Under the pieces are notes generated by a model. The model was not told the origin of the DNA and did not search any database. It saw only the letters and a program-made list of their open reading frames with translations. DNA of 64,000 nucleotides from Ktedonobacterales bacterium (lineage in GTDB: Bacteria; Chloroflexota; Ktedonobacteria; Ktedonobacterales; DATBGS01). How positions within the stretch are numbered: position 1 is the first letter of the stretch; every line of letters starts with the position of its first letter. Both the position numbers and the translations under genes were made by a program. The stretch spans positions 1 to 64,000 of the forward strand of contig DATBHW010000018.1 in assembly GCA_036557285.1 (NCBI GenBank). Reading direction: 5' to 3'. Shown piece after piece: positions 58,854 to 64,000 of the stretch.

Positions 58854-59924
58854 ATGCGTCAACGGAGCGATTCCTATCAAGACGATGATTCCCTGAATCA
58901 TCAGCCTTCTCCCTTTGCCACGAACCCACATGTGAGCCGTCTCGGTTCTCGTCCCCACAACGTTGCGCCGCGCCTATCGCTCCCCCAGCATTCGGCAATC
59001 GTAGATTCAACGCGAGCCGAAGAGTCGTTGGAGGAAAAGGAGCCGCAGCCTGCTCGCAAGCAGAAACGCGCCACAAAGCCTTCCACGCGAGCAATAGCCG
59101 TTCACACTACAGCAACCAGCCCGCTTGGATTCTCAGAACCAGTCTCACCTGCTGATCTCCAACTCATTCCTCGCACATCACCTGCGGTCCCAGCCTCCAG
59201 AATCACACAAAGCTGGTTTCATAAATCCTCGCCTCGCATGACTATCATCAAACTCTTGTTGATCGTCGTCGTGGTTTTCAGCGTGCTGGCTGCTACATTT
59301 GCTACCGCTGGCGGCGGCGAGGTAGCGAGCTTCTTTAAGGCTCTTGAAAGCGTCATCCCCTACTCTGCCCCGGCACAGCCAGCCGCTCCCACCACCGTCG
59401 CCCAACGAGTGAGAGCCATCACCCAGGCAGACATCAACGCTGGCTATGACTCACGCGAGCAGCACGACATCTGGTGGAACTCGTCCTGTAGCGCAGCCGC
59501 CATGACAGAGATTCTGCATGCCTGGGGCGTGCAAGATGTCACCATCGGGCAACTCATAGACGTAATGAGCGCGCATAATCCACCCTACATCACCCCCTGG
59601 GGCGGCTTGATGAGCCAGAATGCCTGGCCTTATATGATGAGCAACTTTCACATGAAAGCTGTCGTTTATAATAACCGCTCGATGAGCTATGTTGACATCG
59701 TTCACATGACACGGGACCAGGGCATTCCTGTCGTCCTGGGCGTGCGCGATACTGGCGAACGGTACTACCCGGCCCTCGATGTCGGCCATTTCCTCGTTGT
59801 GGTTGGCGGCGACGGCTCCGGCCTGCGCATCGTTGATTCATCGCTCTACCGCATCACCTATCTCTCCTACGAGCAAGTGGACTACCTCTGGACCGGATTC
59901 ACCGTCGTCATTACCCCGGCCTAA
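58854..59924 (+). CDS. Membrane-anchored C39-like cysteine peptidase
   Basis: The 356-residue protein has a long polar N-terminal region (1-123), a membrane segment at about 129-150 and an outside C39-like domain. Candidate catalytic residues are Cys212 in NSSCSAAAMTEIL and His312 in DVGHFLVVVGGDG, with an Asp in RIVDSSLY. The type II topology places the enzyme outside the membrane. C39-like domains cleave double-glycine leaders or act as papain-like hydrolases; the substrate is unknown. It has its own promoter and does not share an operon. Confidence 0.8.
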   Translation: MRQRSDSYQDDDSLNHQPSPFATNPHVSRLGSRPHNVAPRLSLPQHSAIVDSTRAEESLEEKEPQPARKQKRATKPSTRAIAVHTTATSPLGFSEPVSPADLQLIPRTSPAVPASRITQSWFHKSSPRMTIIKLLLIVVVVFSVLAATFATAGGGEVASFFKALESVIPYSAPAQPAAPTTVAQRVRAITQADINAGYDSREQHDIWWNSSCSAAAMTEILHAWGVQDVTIGQLIDVMSAHNPPYITPWGGLMSQNAWPYMMSNFHMKAVVYNNRSMSYVDIVHMTRDQGIPVVLGVRDTGERYYPALDVGHFLVVVGGDGSGLRIVDSSLYRITYLSYEQVDYLWTGFTVVITPA

Positions 59925-59935
59925 CCTCTTCAGCC

Positions 59936-59961
59936 CGTAGCGCCGCCGTCCCTCGCGGCGC
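59936..59961. repeat. Decayed end of the dispersed palindromic repeat
   Basis: CCGTAGCGCCGCCGTCCC followed by TCGCGGCGCG matches one end of the long copy at 34492-34601. A similar fragment, CTGTAGCGCCGCC, lies at 61011-61023. Both are short remnants. Confidence 0.55.
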
Positions 59962-59980
59962 GTTCATCATCGTAACCTAC

Positions 59981-60829
59981 TTAGAAGGCGCGCGGCAGGC
60001 GCCAGTAGCGCCGATTCTCCAGCATATCTCCCGGCTGATTGGCAGTGGTGGCAACCCAGCCAACATGATGCAAGTGGAAGAGTGCTTCCAGCAGCAAATA
60101 GGGTCGAAGGTTGCGCGCGCTGACCTGGCGTTTGCCCAAATCATCGCGCAAGGCAGCCAGCGTCATGCCGTCTTGATCGGGCAAGACGCTGTAGACCAAC
60201 TCCGCCAGTTGGCGCTGCTCGCGTTGTCGCTGCTCCTGTGCTGCCGATTCCCGCCCGGCGGGAGCCGCTTCCAACGGCGGAGAGAATTGCATCTCGAAGC
60301 GGCAGACAGCCGCGCCACGCTTCATACAGCTTGCCTCGAACACCCACACCTCCTGGTGATAACGCGCTGCCGCGCCTTCAATCGCCCCTAGCAGCAGGGG
60401 GCATAACTGGCGGGGACTGTTATAGAGCAGATTTAGACCATGAGGATCATCGGCGTGTGTTTGATAAGTGAAAAGCGGAGGAGTCACGCTTGCCTCGACG
60501 CTGCCTAGCTGCTGATGTGCAGTGCGCATCGCAAGCAGTAAATCCCGCGCATTGTGTACCTGATCCAGCAGGTACGAGCAGAGGCGGCTGGTCAGTCCAT
60601 TGATCACAAAGTAGCGGCCATAGCCCCGCAGCAACGACTCAACGGAGGTCCGGGTCAGGGTCACGGCTGCCTCCACTCCCTTGAGCAAAGTAGCGTCATC
60701 ATAGACACGACTTGTCAGCGGTGTCTGCTCCCACGTCTCCCCAATAAGGGTGCGATACTTTTCGAGGAGTGCCGGGCTAAACTCTTCAGCCAGATACTTC
60801 TCCCAGGTCACAAAGATCAATCCGTGCAT
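59981..60829 (-). CDS. H-NOX haem sensor with C-terminal extra domain
   Basis: The 282-residue protein opens MHGLIFVTWEKYL, like H-NOX proteins. The proximal haem ligand is His92 in LLDQVHNARDLL, and the haem propionate motif YxSxR is intact as Tyr136, Ser138 and Arg140 in YNSPRQLCPLLLGAIEG. H-NOX domains bind NO or oxygen and pass the signal to a partner. After a charged helix (about 190-208) a further 75-residue domain follows, perhaps a winged helix (AALRDDLGKRQVSARNLRPYL). The ATG at 60829 is preferred to a GTG at 60868 because it gives the canonical amino end. Confidence 0.82.
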   Translation of the reverse strand: MHGLIFVTWEKYLAEEFSPALLEKYRTLIGETWEQTPLTSRVYDDATLLKGVEAAVTLTRTSVESLLRGYGRYFVINGLTSRLCSYLLDQVHNARDLLLAMRTAHQQLGSVEASVTPPLFTYQTHADDPHGLNLLYNSPRQLCPLLLGAIEGAAARYHQEVWVFEASCMKRGAAVCRFEMQFSPPLEAAPAGRESAAQEQRQREQRQLAELVYSVLPDQDGMTLAALRDDLGKRQVSARNLRPYLLLEALFHLHHVGWVATTANQPGDMLENRRYWRLPRAF

Positions 60830-61158
60830 GAACGCCCTCGTTCCATTGTTTGCTGTGTCTTTCTCCACCTATCGCTCGCAACAGCAGCGAGAGCATAATA
60901 CCCGCGAGGCTGCCGGGATGCAGTGAAATACCTACTCAGAGATATGTTACCCCATTTTCATCGTGACGCGACACTGGATGGTACTCCCTTCCTACAGACG
61001 CTCAGACAACCTGTAGCGCCGCCCTCGCGCGCATAGACAAGACACAGCAATTGTGCCACAATTGCGCTGTGGGTGATGGCTTTCCCATCTTCTTCTCCAG
61101 CAAGCAGAACGTCTGCCATACACCTGCCGCAGAGCGCAGTTGTCGAGGAGACCATCTC
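60830..61158. other. Divergent intergenic region with a perfect palindrome
   Basis: Apart from the operator-like palindrome at 61047-61065 and a repeat remnant at 61011-61023, nothing was recognised here. It separates the H-NOX gene from the hydantoinase gene. Confidence 0.5.
61047..61065. promoter_or_regulatory. Perfect 19-bp palindrome upstream of the hydantoinase gene
   Basis: GCAATTGTGCCACAATTGC has two perfect 9-bp arms around one base. The core TTGTGCCACAA resembles operators of GntR-type regulators. It is about 94 bp before the hydantoinase start and could also serve the divergent H-NOX gene. Confidence 0.65.
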
Positions 61159-63279
61159 ATGAGCGTTGATCCCCCGCGCTATCGGCTGGGCATTGATACC
61201 GGAGGCACCTTTACCGATGTTGTCGCCATCAATGAACACAGCGGCGCGATGGCAACCACCAAGACCCCCAGCACTCCCAGCGACCCATCGCGCGGTTTGC
61301 TCGATGGCATCAGCAAAGTGCTGCTCAAGATCGGAGCCGCCCCCGATCAAGTAGCAACCGTCGCGCATGGCACCACCGTCGCTACCAACGCCCTGCTGGA
61401 AGAGCGTTTCACCTCGCTGGGCTTGTTGGTCACGCGCGGCTTTCGCCACATTCTGGAAATCGCCCGCCAGAGCGTCCCCTCTGGCTACGGCAACTCGTAT
61501 TTCTGGGTCAAACCTGACCGCATCGTCCCATTGGAACGAGTGCGCGAAACCACCGAGCGCCTGAACTGGCGCGGCGAAGTCCTGACGCCGCTCGATGAAC
61601 AGGACGTGCGCCAGGCCGCCCGCTGGTTCAAGGCGCAGGGCATTCTCGCGGTCGGCATCTGCTTCATCCATGCCTATGCCAACCCGGCCCACGAGCAGCG
61701 CGCCCGCGAACTCTTTGCCGAAGAATACCCCGACGCCTTCCTCTCGCTTTCCTCGGATGTTCTGCCCGAATACCGCGAGTACGAGCGCGCCATGACCACC
61801 CTGGTAGATGCCTTCGTCAAGCCGCAGGTACGCGATTACATCAACGCCGCCGAAGGCCATCTCGCCGAAGCGTTGGACGGCGCGACGAGCGCCGCGATCA
61901 ACATTCCCTTCCTGATTATGAAATCCAACGGCGGGGTGGTGGCCGCCCGCGAAGTAGAGCGCCAGCCGATCACCACTGTGCTTTCCGGGCCAGCCGCCGG
62001 TGCGCTCGGCGCGAGCTATATTGCCAGCGCCGCCGGTTTCCCCGATGCCATCACCCTGGATGCTGGCGGCACTTCCACCGATGTTTGCCTGGTGAACACC
62101 GGCCAGCCGCGCCTGACGACCGAAGGCAAGATTGGCCGGTTCCCTGTGAAGACGCCAATGATTGATATTATTACCGTCGGCACAGGCGGCGGTTCTATCG
62201 CCTGGGTTGGCCCCGACGGCGGCTCACGTGTCGGCCCACGCAGCGCGGGCGCAGACCCTGGCCCCATCTGCTACGGCAAAGGCGGCGCAGAGCCTACCCT
62301 CACCGACGCCAATCTCGTGCTGGGGCGCATCCCACCGCATCTGCTCGGCGGAGAAGTTCCACTCGACGCCGAAGCAGCGCAGCGCGGCCTGGAGCCGCTT
62401 GCCGCAAAGCTGGGCCTGGATGTGCTGCGGTTGGCCGCTGGCATTCTGGAACTGGCAAACTGGAATCAGGCCAACGCCATTCGCCAGATCACCGTCAAGC
62501 AGGGCCGCGACCCCCGCGACTACGCCCTGGCCCCCTTCGGCGGCTCCGGGCCGTTGCAGGCGGGGCGGCTGCTCGATCTGCTCGGCATGCGCACTGCCAT
62601 TGTCCCACCCATCCCTGGCGTTACCTCCGCCTTTGGCCTGCTCGTCGTGGACCTACGCAACGATTACGTTATCACTAACGTGCAAAACGCCGACGCCTTC
62701 GACCCGTCCAGCGTCCAGGAACACTATCAGCGCCTGGAAGCCCTGGCGCTTGATGCTCTGGAGCGGCATGGCATCCCCCCGGAGCGGCGCGTCTTGCTGC
62801 GTTCCGCTGATATGCGCTATCATGGGCAAGCCTATGAGGTGCGCGTAGACATCCCAGCCAGATTGGTTGACGCTGCAATGGGTCGGCAAGCCGTGGAAGC
62901 TTTTCATCAGGCGCATCGCAGCGTCTATGGCTACGATTATCGGGGCAAACAGCAGGTCGAGTTCGTCAATCTGCGCGTCACCGGCCTGGGCCTGATTGAT
63001 AAACCCGCGCTGCGCGAAATCGAATCTGGCGGCCCCGACGCAGCAGCCGCGCGCAAAGGCGAGCGTGCCGTCTACTTCGAGGCAGCGGGAGCCTTTCAGC
63101 CCTGCCCGCTCTATGACCGCGCCAGCCTTCTGGCCGGGAACCTGATCAGCGGGCCAGCCATCATCGAAGAATATGGCTCAACTACCGTCGTCTTCCCCGG
63201 TCAGCAGGCAGCAGTAGATCGCTTTGGCAACCTGCTGCTCAGGGGCGTTCAGGCTATATCAGGTATTCAACAGCATTAG
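61159..63279 (+). CDS. HyuA-type hydantoinase/oxoprolinase A subunit
   Basis: The 706-residue protein has the ASKHA ATPase pattern of the N-methylhydantoinase A family: RLGIDTGGTFTDVV at the start, VAHGTTVATNALLE, TVLSGPAAGALGA and TLDAGGTSTDVCLV. Such proteins hydrolyse hydantoins or oxoproline with ATP, or carboxylate ketones, usually with a HyuB partner. No HyuB follows within the window. The ATG at 61159 follows GAGGAG. A link to ureide products of the purine island is possible but 32 kb separates them. Confidence 0.92.
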   Translation: MSVDPPRYRLGIDTGGTFTDVVAINEHSGAMATTKTPSTPSDPSRGLLDGISKVLLKIGAAPDQVATVAHGTTVATNALLEERFTSLGLLVTRGFRHILEIARQSVPSGYGNSYFWVKPDRIVPLERVRETTERLNWRGEVLTPLDEQDVRQAARWFKAQGILAVGICFIHAYANPAHEQRARELFAEEYPDAFLSLSSDVLPEYREYERAMTTLVDAFVKPQVRDYINAAEGHLAEALDGATSAAINIPFLIMKSNGGVVAAREVERQPITTVLSGPAAGALGASYIASAAGFPDAITLDAGGTSTDVCLVNTGQPRLTTEGKIGRFPVKTPMIDIITVGTGGGSIAWVGPDGGSRVGPRSAGADPGPICYGKGGAEPTLTDANLVLGRIPPHLLGGEVPLDAEAAQRGLEPLAAKLGLDVLRLAAGILELANWNQANAIRQITVKQGRDPRDYALAPFGGSGPLQAGRLLDLLGMRTAIVPPIPGVTSAFGLLVVDLRNDYVITNVQNADAFDPSSVQEHYQRLEALALDALERHGIPPERRVLLRSADMRYHGQAYEVRVDIPARLVDAAMGRQAVEAFHQAHRSVYGYDYRGKQQVEFVNLRVTGLGLIDKPALREIESGGPDAAAARKGERAVYFEAAGAFQPCPLYDRASLLAGNLISGPAIIEEYGSTTVVFPGQQAAVDRFGNLLLRGVQAISGIQQH

Positions 63280-63312
63280 GACATCTGCTTGTTTCTCCGA
63301 AAGGTAATTTCT

Positions 63313-63996
63313 ATGACATTCCCGCTCTATAGCGTCTATTTACTCCCGCCAACTGGCCTGGCTGCCAGCATTGATAGTTTGCGCGAGGAACTGGAGCAGC
63401 GTTATAATTGCCATGCAGCGCGCAGCTTCATGGTCCATTGCACGCTCAAAGGATTCTTCCGCCTGGACCCCGCGAAGACCGAAGAAGAACTTCAGCAGGC
63501 GCTCGACCCGCTGATCTCGCCTTGCCCGGCCTTTCAGATTCAGCCCAACGAGGTCACGCATCTGCTCGATTCGGTTATCATAGACCTCGCCTCGCTGCGC
63601 AACCCGCGCCTGCAAGACCTGCGTAACACCATCTATCATCACCTTGACCCCGACTTTGTGCATCCAGAATGCCCATTCACGCCCGATGAGCGCAAATATG
63701 GTTTCGCCGCGCATATTACCCTGGCGCTCAAAGACCTGGCCTTCGCCGACATCAGCGAAGCCGTAGACTATGCCCGCCAGCGGGCCAGCGAGCTAGGGCT
63801 GCTGCGCTCCTTCACCGCCCGCACCATCATCCTCTATCGCTTCACTACCGACGCAGCCACCTGGGAAGATCGCCACCGCTGGTGGGACAGCCTGCGCTAC
63901 GAACCGCTTCAGACCTGGCGTTTGCGCGGCGGCTGCCTGCCGCAAATCTTGCGTCGCACCCGCCAGCGCGGAAATATGCACGTTCACTACGCCTGA
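63313..63996 (+). CDS. 2H phosphoesterase (2'-5' RNA ligase superfamily)
   Basis: The 227-residue protein has the two HxT motifs of the 2H superfamily: His42-Cys-Thr44 in FMVHCTLKGFF and His134-Ile-Thr136 in FAAHITLAL. Members hydrolyse or join 2',5' bonds and cyclic phosphates in RNA or nucleotides. GAAAGGTAA precedes the ATG at 63313. It follows the hydantoinase gene by 33 bp and may be co-transcribed. Biological substrate is unknown. Confidence 0.87.
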   Translation: MTFPLYSVYLLPPTGLAASIDSLREELEQRYNCHAARSFMVHCTLKGFFRLDPAKTEEELQQALDPLISPCPAFQIQPNEVTHLLDSVIIDLASLRNPRLQDLRNTIYHHLDPDFVHPECPFTPDERKYGFAAHITLALKDLAFADISEAVDYARQRASELGLLRSFTARTIILYRFTTDAATWEDRHRWWDSLRYEPLQTWRLRGGCLPQILRRTRQRGNMHVHYA

Positions 63997-64000
63997 GCAT

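Noticed and set aside
60958-61860. Open frame antisense to the hydantoinase gene
   Set aside because: Covers the operator palindrome and the start of a strong gene; composition is that of a shadow frame.

Overview
The window is high-GC bacterial chromosome, most likely from the phylum Chloroflexota and probably from a Ktedonobacteria-like soil lineage. The reasons are an FMN-riboswitch-controlled RibXY riboflavin uptake pair, several large GAF/histidine-kinase sensors, a sedolisin, an ISAs1-type insertion sequence and long co-directional operons with ATGA overlaps. This assignment is inferred from gene content only. No tRNA or rRNA gene was recognised.

Positions 1-1750 hold the end of a Cas5-like gene, a short CRISPR array (6 repeats, the last two decaying) and four direct repeats spaced exactly 22 bp apart just ahead of yqeC. 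Positions 1751-28909 form a large purine and selenium/molybdenum-hydroxylase island. A leftward operon (iclR, yqeB, FAD subunit, 2Fe-2S subunit, Nudix, DinB, molybdenum subunit, xdhC) makes a three-subunit xanthine dehydrogenase and its maturation factors. A divergent rightward run (adenine deaminase, FAD subunit, fused XdhD-like hydroxylase, SsnA, YgeY, carbamate kinase, YgeW, a second amidohydrolase, a hydantoinase, a threonine-synthase-like PLP enzyme) resembles the E. coli ygeW-xdhD region. Together they could take adenine and guanine to hypoxanthine, xanthine and urate-level products, open the ring and recover a carbamoyl group as ATP. An IclR-type operator sits between the two operons. 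A TnpB-less omega-RNA-like structured element lies at about 3665-3863.

Positions 29148-47165 are mixed accessory DNA: a secreted sedolisin, a protein with two tandem HNH-like units, RibXY behind an FMN riboswitch with competing hairpins at the ribosome-binding site, a methyltransferase, an MFS carrier, an XRE-TPR regulator, an aminotransferase/FAD-oxidase/nucleoside-hydrolase/MgtC run, a thiolase-like plus DUF35 pair without the usual thiolase cysteine, a small MITE and an intact ISAs1-like element.

Positions 47166-63996 are rich in signalling. The most striking unit is 49027-53263: a 75-residue peptide ending in Gln-Trp-Phe, an isoprenyl-diphosphate-synthase-like enzyme and a multi-pass histidine kinase with a PDZ-like outer loop. 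This is the layout of the Bacillus ComX-ComQ-ComP prenyl-peptide quorum-sensing system and is the best candidate for an undescribed system here. It is followed by an APC permease, a KdpDE-like two-component pair lacking the KdpD input domain, a membrane-anchored C39-like peptidase, an H-NOX haem sensor with an extra C-terminal domain, an HyuA-type hydantoinase behind a perfect palindrome, and a 2H phosphoesterase. A palindromic repeat whose ends read TGTAGCGCCGCC is scattered between genes throughout.
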